Origin: Pterobdella sp. o SKG-2022
Taxonomy: Eukaryota; Annelida; Clitellata; Hirudinida; Piscicolidae
Assembly: GCA_964035795.1 (NCBI GenBank)
Contig: OZ038325.1
Coordinates: 7,958,796-8,022,795 of the forward strand
Direction: 5' to 3'
DNA length: 64,000 bases
Of this stretch, positions 20,300 to 44,624 are shown piece by piece. Made by a program: the position numbers and the translations under genes. Within the stretch, counting starts at the first letter, position 1. Every line of letters begins with the position of its first letter. Below the pieces are notes generated by a model. The model saw only the letters and a program-made list of their open reading frames with translations, was not told the origin of the DNA and ran no database searches.

Positions 20300-23200
20300 T
20301 GGCTGGAGGGACTGTACTTTGTTTATCAAAAATCTCGACGAAATCAATCATACGCATTTTTTTATTGATTTATAATTTGATGAAGTTTTTCTTTATATTT
20401 TTATAACATAAAAAGTTAATATCATATGTTTTTGATAGAGTCTATTAATTACACTTGTTAATATAAGTTCATATCGGGAAGGCTTCGCACTCGAAACACC
20501 ACATCTTCAACTTGTATATAATCCATTTTGCGTTTGATATTAAGCATTTTAATTGCAGTTTTCACATCGAACTCTTATCTATCTGCTATACTATCGATAA
20601 AATTATAAATATAAAGGTTTTATGAGAATAAATAAACCTTGGAACAATGTTAAATCAGAAATTATCATTAGTTCAAGTGTTTAGTGTTTAACAGATATCT
20701 TCTCTGGATAGCTAAATCATATAACAGCTTGTATTTCTTAGCTGTTACCCCTACCATATGAACAAAAAAACACTTCATGAACAAACGATGTAAGCCTATT
20801 AGTTTTTTTTTATTCTATTGTAAGCTTCTAATACTTCGAAAGCGGATGTTGGGCGGCGAGGAAATGGGACAATAGTTGATGGTTTTACGATGCATGGGTC
20901 GTAAAACAATTAAAACCTTTACAACCCCTGCACTCTGTACAGCTACTACCACGCTACATTAAAAACAATATCAATGTATTATAAAATTTAAACAATGATT
21001 TAAATTTATTTGGGGTAATTTTTGAAGATTTAAAAAGGATTAGTCAATAGCTTCTCAATTAAATGATCTGCACTCAACTTAGTGAGATTACCCATTAGAG
21101 CGGGTACTGTAGTATCAATCAGAGATTTGAGCAATTTCAAATTTTCACCCAGTAATTTTAAACTCAAAAATTTTCGTTTGAAATAATTTCTATTTATGAG
21201 AGCTTTCTAAAAGAGGATCGATAAGTTTGATGTGAAAAGTGTTGGAAGAATATCGTGAAAATAATTTGAATAAAAATAAATACGACGAAGAAGGGCATGC
21301 TAAAATCTTGTCGAGTAAACCTTCAAAACTAATAATAAAAATATATTAATTCATATTCAAAATGAACAGCATATGACGTGTACAGTCTTTTAACTCAGCT
21401 TTAATTTATAGAATATAACGGTTATGAATACCATTAAGAGACATTTTTAATGTAAAAACTTCAAGAATAAATTTTTGAATATCACATTCAATATATAATA
21501 TTATAAAAAGGCTTAAAATATTTGATAGGTCAATCATATATTTATTTTTAAAAATTTCAAATTTGTTCTATAGTTTAGAAGCTCATAAATTTCTATTTAC
21601 TAGAAATAATTCTTATATTCAGAAATTTTTGATGTATCAGATAATTTTATTTAATATAAACAAAGCTTTCAAAAAATTTTTATTTATTTTTAAAATATTT
21701 TTTTTACATTCTAGAGTGGAATATATATTAGCTTAAACTATTAATAACTTTTTCATTTAAAGAAATAGCATGGAGTTTTTACTTGTTAACAATATGAATA
21801 CATTACATTGAATTGTTAACAATATAGAAAAAAATGGTACATAAAATAAAAAATATTAAATTTCTTGGGAATTAGAATATCTTTTTATGCGAAATAAAAT
21901 ATTTATTTTAAAAAAATTCATTTTTGCACCTACTCAACTTTCCTATCACCTTAAATATAGATAAATAAATTTATCTTTCAAATATAAGTTTAACTCCTTG
22001 TTTCTCATTCTATTAAATTTATTCAATTCTATTCGATTAATCTGTTCCTTTCATTAAATTCTAATCATTATAACCAAACTATTTTTTGCGTCATAAAAAT
22101 CAGTTAACTTCTTTTCAACTAATTACCAATCTTGAACCTATTATTCAGAAGCAATCCCTGGAACAAACCTACGATGCATAACGAGCTGGTTAATTTAAAA
22201 AACCCTAGTTAGGTTTTTAGCCATTGTATTGTTTCTATTACGTAAAATTCTGTTTTACGTGATAATTATATTATATTATTAAAATTAATCTTAAAACCAG
22301 ATTTTTCCAAATATATCCAATATCTAGCCTTGTTTTCGTTTTTTTAATCAAACTTTAATTATCCTCAAACTAATTTTACAGTGTGTTAATTGAAGGTCTA
22401 TCTTGATAATTACAATTATAATAGGTTATCACAACCCGTTAGAAAATGCACCGTATAAATATAGTAAAAATATTATTCAGAGCTTAGATTAATATTCATA
22501 CACTTTGAATATTAATTCTGTATGACCAACAAAAGAGTTGTAATAATAGACAGAAATGAAAGAATTTAACATTGTTGTTGTTTGAACTGATAATATATAA
22601 AATTTAAATTTAAATTATTCATATCAGTTTTAAAGTTGCTCAATACAACAGCAAGAAAATGTTCTTCATGCCCAATTAACTTCAAGAAATAATTAATGGA
22701 AACTCTATTACATGGAATTTATATTATTTGAAATTTCTAAAAAATTCAATTTTTCTATATTAGCATTTATGTTCAAAACAATAAAAATAATAGTCTCAAA
22801 AAAAAAAATTTCATCCTCAACTTCAATCTTGAACTGCGTTTTTGTCGATTGATAACTTTCAGCTGCAGTATTAATATATTTGTTTCCAATTCTGAATCAT
22901 CATTTATCAACACCAAAATAACTGCCCGAAACTAATATAATATATAATTTTATGATATAATTTCAACAAGGTTAACATATTCAAGCTTCCAAGTAAAAGC
23001 TACACCCAACCATGACTTGGGCTTTTTAATGTACGATGTGTTATAGGTGCCTTAAACGCTGGTTTAGAGTTGAATGAGCTTTCATATATGTCAATTCAAA
23101 ATTACTGTTTCCATAGATATAATCTTTTGAAAATATTTAAGTTATCAATTTTCTCATTCAAATAGGATCCTCTCATTAACTAAATCATCATTAATGAGTC

Positions 23201-25677
23201 TTTACGCCATACTTTTTGAATACTCTAATCAGTCCGCCATATTGATGCTTACTGGAGGTTATTAACGCACGATGCTTTCAAATCAAATTTCTATTAGCAA
23301 ATAGAAAATAATGTATTTTAGAGATAAAATTTCACTGCTCGAGAATAAATCTTTTACAATACATTCAGCTTTCCCAGTGTATATCTGGATTGATATAAAA
23401 AAATTAAAAGCAAGCTTCAAGCTGGTATATATCAGCATACAAATAAATCTACACAAATAACACATAGAAAAAAATACATGCTTAAAAGACCTCCTAGAAC
23501 CCTTTCCGAAAGCAATAAAAATCAATAGGAACGGTATCAAATCTCATAACAGACTGCTTCGTTAACGTCAAATGTAGTAGAAAAAGCCCATAATAACCTG
23601 TACATGGCATGGGCCAATATAAAAGGTCTAATACATTGAAGATTGTAGTTACTTATGGAATGAAGAGCTCGTATCCCTTCATTATGAAGTTGAATTTCCT
23701 TAAACTGCAGTTCGAACTAATATTAGAGTTTTTATAGAGCGCAACTTGCAAATTTGCTTTGAAGGTGCTTCGTTATCGTAGAGTAACTACAAAGACAATG
23801 CTTCAAGTTCAATTTCTATATATTTATTCACAAGAAAATGACTTAAGTACTAATCCTTCTCCTCTATGTAGCATTGAGGTGAGGATGGTTTTTAGATGAT
23901 ATGACTAATAGACCCCTGATGAGCATGATAGTAGCGATGTTTACTTGTAAAGGTGTTATGACGCTGAAAGCCGTTTATTTTTAGCAATACTTTTTTTGCA
24001 TCTTAATTAAATCGGTCCAGAAATCACTTAGTTTATACTAATATATGGATGTTCTATTATACTTTTACCGCATTTAATTAAGCGTTAATCCTTTGATGTG
24101 GGGTTGGAGGACGCATTAAGATAGTCATGTGTTTACTGGTCAATCCTTTATAGATTTTTGTGTATAGAAAAGATGAAAGCACCTTTGACACAGTTCAATT
24201 CGCGTTAAAAGCGCGTTTGAATGAGAAATAATGTCGAGTTCTTATGATGTTTTGTATTTATAATACATATATGATTTTGTCCATTGATTACAGCCATCAA
24301 TCTCATATCGATGTGCGCTTTTGACTGATGAAACTAATGCGTGTTGTAAATTTTGGAGCAGTATGCACGAAGAATGGCAGGTATTATGGCAAGATAACGC
24401 TCTAAAGAGAAACTACCACCTCTCATTACAACGTTTAATATAATATGTCTACACTTTAACACTGATAAATACTGTTGATAATTTGAAAATTTACTTCAAA
24501 ATTTTTCAGATTGACATCTCTAGCGTATGCTTTGTGAGTACTGGAAGAGTCGTAGGTGGAACTACAAGGGTGAATTGATTGAAAGTTTTATTATGATAGA
24601 TATAGAAACGATCATTCGGTTAAAAAATATTTTAAAATGATGTTTAATAGTTTGAAGCAGGTCGTTACTGTCCTTGAGTAGCAGAAATTAATATTATTTT
24701 AAATTTAAATTTTATTGATAAAAATCTTTATAAATAAATTGAATTAATCCGTTTGAAAATGTTTATTGATCATTTCAAATTTAATTTTTTTCACGAGATT
24801 ATTTATAAATTTTGAAAAGTCCAAAATTTATGGAAATTTACGAAACACTAAAATTCAAACTGTTTAAAAAAAAATGAAATTTTATATATAAAATGAAATA
24901 AAATAGTTTCGAAAAAATTCTCATAGAAACTCGATAGTTAATTTGACTATTGAATTTTATCTATTAATCTATATAAAAAATACGTTCGCAAGATGTCGCG
25001 AAAAATTTCGTTAAATAAAACATTATATACAAAACTGCTTATCTTCCTATTAATATATACTCAAAATAAAAAATAAAATTTATGGAAAAATGAATTTGAA
25101 TCAAAATTTGAATTTATCTATTTTTTGGCATTCATGCTTAAATTAGAATTTCAAAATCTTGATTTATATTTGTTGGGGCGTTTTGTGTTGATTTATAAGT
25201 TTAATAGATATTTATTCATGAAATTAATAGAAATACCCGAATAAATATCAATTTAAAATTTTTTACAGTATATATAGATTGATTAATTGAACATGTATTT
25301 AGGAAATCAATTGAAATATATAATTGGGAATTTATTTTTTAATTTTGTTTGAAAAAGTTCAGTTTGTTTATTCTGTTTATTAGACAAGAGTAAATTATTT
25401 TTTAGCACAAGTTCACAAATATGGTACATACTAGGGTATTCTATGATGAAGTAATCAAAAACTAAAAATATATTCAATTTAAATAAATTAAATACCAATA
25501 AACAATTAGATTCACTTTAAAAAACTCAATTATTGTTACAAAATAAATAATGGCGAATATAGATTTGAGAATAATCCACTAGAATTTTTCATACAATAGT
25601 ATTCACAACGCTGAAAAAATTTAAAAGCCAATTACAATACCAAAATAAAATTAAAACCAATATTCAAAATTTCAAAA
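20300..25677. other. gene desert with isolated hairpins
   Basis: No supportable exon. Two perfect hairpins stand out: 20882-20890 with 20899-20907 (9 bp, 8-base loop), and 22240-22247 with 22253-22260 (8 bp, 5-base loop). Both stems are built around TTTTACG/CGTAAAA. A slightly G+C-richer patch spans about 20840-20950. Confidence 0.5.
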
Positions 25678-27107
25678 TTACCCTTGTAATTGTTGGCATC
25701 GAAAGAGAGCAGAATTTAACGCAAAGCAACGGATATTACAAAAAAGACGTTACCCCTTTCGATAAAATGACGGATTTATATTGAGAAAACCATTTGAAAA
25801 TATACTAATGTACCCCTAAGTGGTAAATCTCCTAGAGACATGGTTTCACCAAGCTCTGGTCAATATGGAAAAAATAATAAAATAATTTTTTGATTTTTTG
25901 ATAAAATTATTCTAAATAAAAATTTAAATGCTTCAATTGAGAACTGAATTGTTCACAAGTTACGACACACAAAAGCACAAGATAACACGTTTACCCGTTT
26001 CCGTTTGTGACATATACAATATTTAAAAATTGTTTCAAAATTTGATGAAAAATTAAAAGATAAAATTTAATTTTCATACATGGAAATAAAATTTAAAGTA
26101 GGTATTTTATAGTAAATTCAAATGAAATAAAAAAAAACAACAAATTTATGTCATATATTTTATTCTTTGACTACTAATATAATAAAATATAATATTATTA
26201 ATAATTTCCATATTAAAATTTGAAAATGAAACTATATTCAAAATAATACAATTACCCAATCCCACAATTTTGTGTGAATTTAAAAATGTAAAATCAATAT
26301 AGATAAAAAGTGCTTACCCTTTAAATGTAAAAATAACAAAAACAAATTTTAAAAGAGTATTATAACTCTAACAAGAGAGTAGAATCAACTGCAAAACCGC
26401 CATTCAACGGCGTTTACATTGATAATTGTTCAAAGCGATACTGTTACAACTACCACAACACGCATTCGATATATCTTGTTGATTTGTAAAATCTCTTTTA
26501 AAAAAACTTCAACTTTAAAACAAAATATAACAAAAAATTCAAAATTTCAAACAATTTAATATAGAATTGAAAGCGACTCCAATTTGAAGTTTAAAAGCTA
26601 AAAATAATACAAAAGTAGATTTACCCTTTGTAAGGTGGAGATTCACAATCTATAATAACGGTATAGACATAATGGTTGTCACAAGAAATAATTATAAACG
26701 ATTGATATTCACAAAGGTATATACAACTAAAAAAAGAGGTTACCCAAAGTTTTTTAAACCGAGCATTTTCGTTAGGGAGAGCCGCTAGATTAATGCTTAC
26801 ATCTAGAGGTCAAAATGTTTCATCCTGCTGAAAATATTATTTCAAACTTAGGTTACAAAAAATATTCATTGTAAATCTTTAGTGGCTATTACTTGACTTG
26901 TTTTTACACAAACTGTTACTGGCTAATTGTACAATACACTGTTTAAATTAGTCAAATACAATAGTTGAGGCTGACAAGAATGAAAAATCAGAATAAAACC
27001 GATACAATGTTAACAGTCGCTTTACCCCTTTGAAAACAGCCAACGAGTAAGTCGTTTTGACTTTAAAAAAATCATTTTCACAAAAGTCAACTGTCATTTA
27101 GTTACCC
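25678..27107. repeat. cluster of nine TTACCC motifs 3' of the Hox gene
   Basis: TTACCC (GGGTAA on the minus strand) occurs at 25678, 25751, 25991, 26252, 26314, 26621, 26740, 27022 and 27102. Several are followed by CTTT, making AAAGGGTAA on the Hox strand. Flanks share diverged blocks: GAGAGCAGAATTTAACGC near 25706 resembles GAGAGTAGAATCAACTGC near 26375. A decayed tandem repeat or a cluster of binding sites would explain this. No open frame spans it. Confidence 0.6.
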
Positions 27108-27185
27108 AGAAATCAATATCAACTACTCCTAATCTCAACCCTCAACCTTCTGCTCCACACACCAAGGTACCCAGCCATGATTGGC

Positions 27186-30100
27186 CTAGAGGTAGTGGTG
27201 GGCGTGAGCCATGGGAGCATGGTGGTGGTGGTGGAGTTGCTGCAGATGATGGTGCGTCATCATATGACTCCCTGGTCCGCCCAATCCACCCGTCGCTGCT
27301 GCTACCATTCCCTGCATCACATCAACATGAGCGGCTCTCTGCGCCTTCGCCAAGTGAGCTATTTTGTAGTCTTTCTTCCACTTCATTCTTCTATTTTGAA
27401 ACCAGATCTTGATTTGTCTCTCAGTCAGGTTCAACATATGAGCCACCTCAATACGACGTCGTCTGGTCAAGTACCTGAGGGTCGGAAGGGTGTTTATAAA
27501 TAACATGTTTAATTGAGAGGTTAGAAGGGAGATTTATAAACTTGTTTAGAGAGAAGTTTTAAAGGATTATATACATATATAAAAGGCTTTAAATAGGGTT
27601 AACTTATTAATTCAAGGCTTTTGGCGATTTTAGATAAGCATACATGAAGCTGTTTAACGAGGGTTTCATAGCATTTCAAGGTTGTTCAAGGTTCGATGTA
27701 CCAAGCGGAGTTTAATTTAAGTGGAAAATGAATGTAAATGAATAAACTGCATTATTCAAAAATTTTCAAAGTACTTCAACATCAAAAGATTATTAGAGCG
27801 AAAACCTTTAGTAACATTTGTTGCGTTAATTCTCAATAAAAAACTGGATTGTCTTTAATTATACTTCCAACTAAGTCCTTAAAAATTAATTTAAAAATAA
27901 TTAAATGGTACAAACCCATATGTTGTCTTTTTTCAAATTGGAACCAAACTCTAAATTCAAATTTAATCAACATAATACACCACAAATGCCCAGAGACAAA
28001 TAACAACCAAAACCAAACATTTAAACATACAAAGAGAAACAAAAAAAAAACAACCAACCAACTAAACACCCAAAGCCACAAAAAACAACTAAAACCAACC
28101 GGTTGAAGTGGAACTCTTTCTCCAACTCCAAAGTTTGATGTCTGGTGTATGAGGTTCGTGTCCTTTTGCTGTCCACACCGTTAGTTCCATCAGAATCTGG
28201 AGGTGATTTGATGAAGATGACGATGAAGTAGTGATTATGATAATGATAAAGGTCTTGTTATGATACGAGTAAAGTAACGCTGAAGACGAAAACATGCCTA
28301 AATGAAGATTATAAAAATTAATTACTAGTAATTAATTGAGAATTGTACACAACAAGCTGTCATACTTTAATGAAGATATTGCTAAAAAGCTATCTATGAT
28401 TCAATGAGATTAGTACTCAAAAAGTAGCCTCAAGTATTCACAAGGAATCCAATGTGAATTTCGATTCAAATGCTTCTATGTTATATCGATTGGTCAGTTG
28501 GTAATCAATGAATTGAATACCTCAACATGTGTTTTGGAAGATCTTATGCTCAAAAGTTTCAAGACAATCACATCAAACCGTAATAATAAAAAGCTTATAA
28601 TTTTCACGCCTATATGAATCTACCTATATGAATAATACCCTTATATCAACCCATATTGATAAAACACTCATTCACAGATGAAATGTCAGGTAAAATCACA
28701 TGGCCAAGTACCATTAAAGCCAAAAGAACCGAATGAACCTAGAAGATTCTAAAATATTTGCCAACTGCTTTCTTCTTTATGCTTATCATAAACTAGGATT
28801 CAGCTTGGATATATGGCCGTTCGGGTCTTTGAGTTGTTATTGTGTGTTAGGTTCATGCAGTTGTTTTTTAGATGCTTTTAATGATTTTTCTTCTTGATGT
28901 TGTTTTGTTGTTTGTGTTGTTTTTAAATTTTCATTAACTCGATTTCATTTGATTGGGTTAGTTTTCAAGTTAAAGCTTTTTGGATCAAAATATAAATTTT
29001 ACTATCTAAAAAAATTTTTCTAAAAGATCTATTGCTCCGATATCATTCTCAAAGCTTTTTTTTCACATAAGAGTACCACTTTAAAGGATAACAAAATTTT
29101 TGTTTAAAACGACGTTTAAATAGTTATATGAGAACAAACAATTGAAAAATAAAAATGGATCTTCCATTCCTAAGATTCAATAATTAGCTTGGAAACTTCA
29201 CTTATAGATTGTATAGAAACAAGTAATGCGGGAAAAAAAATAATTATGATCAAAGGCATTTTTCAACACTTCTCCGCACCCATCTTTCAATTCTGCGGCA
29301 AAATACATCTAAGGTATTTTCACATAAAATTCTTTGTCGAGTAAAAAGTTGGTGTACGCCTAAAATATGATCCATAAAGAAGGTTGCATATTTGATGCAT
29401 TTGTATGAAGTATTGCAAAACATATAATTCGTCTTCACAGTTGAGGATTTTCAAACTAGGACTACTCTTCATAATACTTCATCTTATAGTTGAATGTGAG
29501 GTAGTTCTGGAGATAACGCAGAAAACTTATCTAAGCGTATGAACGTTCGAGATAGTTTCTGCTGAGCTAATGTGGTGCTCAAGATTGTGGACTCAAAGAA
29601 GTCAAATGTAGTTGACTTTATCTGGCATCTTATATTTGAAATTATATAAAATTTGATCTCGGTTATGAAATACTCGATTTTTAAGGTTAAAAATTTGGAT
29701 TTTTTATACTCATAATTCAAATGCAGACTTTTCGTTCGTATCTGCTTCTGATACACTAAAACAAATCTTTTCTACGTAACTAAATTAGAGATAAAAACTT
29801 TAAAAGTGGAAAATTTAAAAAAACTAAAAACTTTTATAACCCAGCCATGGGTTAGTATAGACCCAGCCATGGGTTAGTATAGACCCAGCCATGGGTTAGT
29901 ATGGAAAGAACATATGAAGCAGATATAGTGCTCAAACAAAAGGAGAAAGTTTGGTGCATTTTGAGGCGCCGTACTAGGGCATTAGGTGCATTAGACAAGT
30001 TAGAATAGATGGATAAATGGATGGATGAGGTATTATGGATGGATTGATGGGTGAGTTTTGGTTGAATGGAAGGATGGATGGATGGATGGATGGATACTGA

Positions 30101-31392
30101 TTTAAGATGGATGATGGAAAGCTGGATGGATGGACAAAAAAATGATGGATAGTAATTATTGGATGAGTGTTAGAGGAGAGAAGACTCTTAAAAGGTAGAC
30201 AAAAGGGATAAAAAGTCGTGAGTTAAAAAGTATATAAGAGCTTGGAAATTCTAATTAAGAAATAATATGCTAGAGAGTTCAACGCTAATGTTTCAATTGA
30301 AAAGAATTTGAAAAAAGTCTGAGTGTAACAATAATGGAAGACAGGTGGATATAAAAAAATTTTTATTTAATATATTTGGACTATTTGGAAACTGTGATAG
30401 GGCTTTGTGAGGGTTTTCATATTGTCATTATCTCTTGAGTTGGACTCAGATAGAATATTTACATTTATAAAATGAGAGACTAGCGTCGACCAAGATTCAA
30501 GTTTTGGTCTCAAAACGAAATGAAAAAAAATTATGAGACTTATAATTCACTAATTAAAAGATTATTATAAATTTATTCGCTTCCAAAACGTCTCTATCAA
30601 TCACCCATTGAATCAATGAGGCGAAATTACATTTTTTGTATCCAAAAAAATAATTCCGAGTTTTCGAATATATCAAAATTCAAAACAAATCGCATTTTTT
30701 CGAAACACACTGCGCGGCGTTCTAGGTGCATGCTAATTTAATTTGAATTTTTTTTTCTAAATTATATTTCTCCAAATTTATCAATTGCTTTCTAGAGTGA
30801 CAAAATATTGCCTATTGATTGAAAGCTTAGTCCACTAAAAAGGGTTGCGGGGGTTGGAGGGGTTGCGAGGGTTGGGAGGGTGAGAACTTGGGAGTGGGTA
30901 AGAAACGCTAGGCAATAAAGGATAAATAGTAAACTACGATTGGAGGGAAGAAAGGAGATAGTCCGCCAATAACAAGCGCTAATGATAAAAAGATATTAAG
31001 AAATACAATATATAAAACAAAACAAGTTTAGACTCACTAATATAGAGAGTAATAAAGCTATAACAAAACTATAGATACATTTTTATAAAGAAAACATAAC
31101 ATAACATGATGCAGGGATAAACTAAAGTTATATACTATAACACAAGCTTAGACTGACTGTGAGTGGAATGCACCCTTTTCATCCAGGGATAGATCTGCAC
31201 GTCAGGAGGGTACTGGGGTGACGTGTCATTTCCGTCGCCATTGTTGCCAGTGTTATTTCCGCTTTGCCCACTGCCGCCATCTTTGCTGCAATTTCCAGCG
31301 TTTCCGGAGAGAATTGAATCGTCATCATCACTCAGCAAATCATCGTTGTCTTTTTGAGGGCTGGGCTGGCCATTGTTGTTATTATTGTTGAG

Positions 31393-31437
<45 letters not shown>

Positions 31438-32043
31438 GTAGTTTGCTTCTTCAATGAAGTCACTCATATCTTCTATCTTCGGCTGCAACTGAAGGTTATG
31501 ACGTTGTTGTTTGTTGATGTAGTTTTGTTGAAGTTGTTGTTGGAAAAGCTTGTGTTTGTTGATGTCAATGTTGTTGTTGTTACAAGACATCGGTCTGGGT
31601 AGATCTCCAATTTTATTGTTCGACATCATACCGCAATCGTTGTTACGAAGTGAGTTCTGCTGCTGAGGGTAGTGTCTTTGCATGGCCATGTCGTTATTAT
31701 TCTCACTATTACCAGCTCCATTGCCATTATTGTTAGTATTACTACTATTAGTATTGTTATTATTACCCATATAATCAGTAGAAGAGCTGGAAGAAGACGA
31801 TGATTTAGAATTAATGTAGCTCTTGTTGTTAGGGGACATAGAATTCATGGCCATATGGGAGCCTATGGTGGATGGTGGTGCCAGGGTGTTTGAGTTCATG
31901 GTGGGGGAAATATTCTTGATTGGGGGGGTCAAATAAGGTGGAGAAATATCGTAAGGAGACTCGTAGAAGTATTCTTTGTTACTATTGTTTGTATTGTTGG
32001 TTGTATTGTTGTTGTGTCTTATAGTATCTTGGTAATAACTCAT
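27186..32043 (-). CDS. Hox5: Hox gene, Hox5/Scr-like (Hox4 not excluded), three exons
   Basis: Exons are 31158-32043 (donor ACA|GTCAGT), 28100-28196 and 27186-27474; phases match and give 423 aa. The protein begins MSYYQD, close to the conserved Hox N-terminus. A long Asn/Ser-rich region with a run of about 15 Asn follows, then the hexapeptide IYPWMKRVH (PBC-cofactor contact) near residue 283 and a short linker of about 12 residues. The homeodomain has [45 protein letters not shown] and NRRMKWKK. The tail is His-rich. [11 protein letters not shown] and LTERQ favour Hox5/Scr; the Hox4-type LPNTK after the homeodomain is absent. An intron splits codon 24 of the homeodomain (CG|G, Arg). Family members are DNA-binding regulators of axial identity. 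An acceptor-like TTAACCCAG ends two bases before the ATG, implying an upstream non-coding exon or a trans-splice site. Confidence 0.93.
29839..29903. repeat. 22-bp tandem repeat, three copies, in Hox intron 1
   Basis: ACCCAGCCATGGGTTAGTAT plus two more bases is repeated at 29839, 29861 and 29883, almost without change. Each unit contains the inverted repeat AACCCA/TGGGTT around GCCA. Confidence 0.9.
30008..30150. repeat. (GGAT)n repeat in Hox intron 1
   Basis: Interrupted GGAT repeats, with a perfect core of six units at 30072-30095. Confidence 0.9.
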
Positions 32044-42598
<10,555 letters not shown>

Positions 42599-42612
42599 CC
42601 TGTAGATGGCGC
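42599..42612 (+). promoter_or_regulatory. CTCF-like site
   Basis: CCTGTAGATGGCGC matches the CTCF core CCASYAGRKGGCRS at 13 of 14 positions (T for A at position 3). CTCF sites mark domain boundaries in many bilaterians, including Hox loci. A single match by eye in a long desert is suggestive, not proof. Confidence 0.35.
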
Positions 42613-44624
42613 TAGCGTTTTAACTCTTCCCCAATCCATTTATTTTGCACGATAGGTTCAAAAGCGTTGCCATTCATGCTTTGTGCTCTTGCCAATGTTG
42701 CTATCAAGTTTATTATTTTTATTATTATTTTTATTTATTTTTTATTTATTTCTTCTTTAATAATCATTACTAATCATGATACTTATGATAAAATGTAAGC
42801 TTCAATTATAAACAACAGCAAAATCAGAAAATCTCAAAATCTTGAGAGAATATTTCAAAGTTATCAAGCCTTGAAGACAAAACTTTGCTCACGTTATTAA
42901 GCTGAGTGTTGTGATGATGTGAGATGCGGTTCATATATACGTTATTGATATGTAACTATCAGTATAGATCAAGTTAACTATTGAATCTATTCTATTTCAT
43001 CCCATTATCGGATGCAACTATTTTATACTATAAAATATTTTATCTCATCACTGGTTTCAAAACTGTACATTAATCTGAATTCAAGTCTTGAGAGCACATC
43101 ATAAGACGCTGGAACTATCAAAGATGTAAGACTTCTGGATACTATTACTAAACCTAAACCACTAAATTCAATTGAAATAATAGAAGGCTAAAATTGTATC
43201 ACGTTCAGAAAAGCTTAATTCTCTTAAGCAAAGTGACTCGGAGTTTATTTTTTCACCTTATTTATATTTTATTTTTCTAATGCTTTACTGTGTTTTCAAA
43301 ACTTTTCGAAAATATTCAAAAATTGCTTTTTTTTTAGTCGGCGATTCTTTCAAGTAACTTGACGTCATTCTCTACTTCGCTTCATCAATAATACATGCAA
43401 AGAATTTTCGAAATGAAATTTACCTTTCCAAAAAACCTTAAAAATTCAGAAGTTTTCTTTAAAAAGTTTGGAAGAGTGAAATTCAAAAAGTATTCATTTA
43501 TGGCCCCTCAAGAAATGGCGGGCAAGTATTGTCACCATCCATCTATCCTCTATTTCCTCTTTTTTTATTAATAGTTCTCTTTCATTGCATTGCTTTTCTT
43601 TCTTGATAATTTTCATTGCTTATAAAAACGATGAGTAGGGTAAGTTATCTTTTCAATACCAGTGAAGTTCTCAAGGAACAACAATGCTAAAAACATTGAT
43701 ATAGTAAATGGATAAAACGAAGTGATACAACAAAGAATCCCAGACTATTTATCATGCAGTGAAAACATTGAAACAAAGTAGTTGAAAGGCAAATAAGATA
43801 GAGATAGGTTGAATTCCATTGCCCTGATGTGCAACTGTAATTACGAAATAAATAATGCAGAATGAAGGTTACTTTAGCTATAGCCTTTCACACGCAAAAG
43901 GCTCGCTTGGGAGGAGGATAATTCTCTTTACAAATCGCTCTGTATTATGTTTTCAAATATTGTTATAGATATATTCTGATTATATAATGAAGGAATGCAA
44001 GGAAGGTATTTTTTAAGCCGAGCAATTATTAGGGAAAACAAATAGCTCTGATTAAAAAATTAAAAGGATCATTTATAAAGTTTGAAAATATTTTATAAAA
44101 ATTTCTGTAAAAATAAATATTAATTGCGTAATAGAAATAGTTTTGAAAAAGAAATTATTTATTGGTAAGAATGCTTTAAATGTAGCATTCTTTTGGAGCT
44201 ACGAAAGGAAAACTAATGTAGGGAGATTTTTTCTTTCAAAATCGTTCAAGTCATCTATATAGACCTGCGGCTTTAATCAGACCTTTTAAATGCTATTTAA
44301 TTTAAAACGTTCTATTTACTTCTGGCTTAATTAAAAAAGCCTTCAGAAAAGCAATCAACTCAAACAAAGAAGGCATCACACACAAGGAGTTACACATATG
44401 CAGGAATACAACCTAGTATATAGCAGTACATATAGAAGTACATACAGTTACACAAACAGGCACACGTTTGACAGTATAAACACAAATAGATAGAAAAACA
44501 AAACCGCAGAAACAGCACATACAATCAAAAAAACATAAACAAACTCTCACACAAAAAAGACAAGTGAAACGGAGACAAAAACAAAAACGCAAACATACAA
44601 GAGAAAAAAAAGAAAGAAAGCAAG
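42613..44624. other. gene desert
   Basis: AT-rich, no supportable gene. A T-rich/ATT-rich run occurs near 42710-42770. Confidence 0.5.

Noticed and set aside
23916..23960. CTGATGAG core followed by GAAA, as in hammerhead ribozymes
   Set aside because: The stem II pairing has mismatches, the base before GAAA is T and not C, and no stem I partner is evident.
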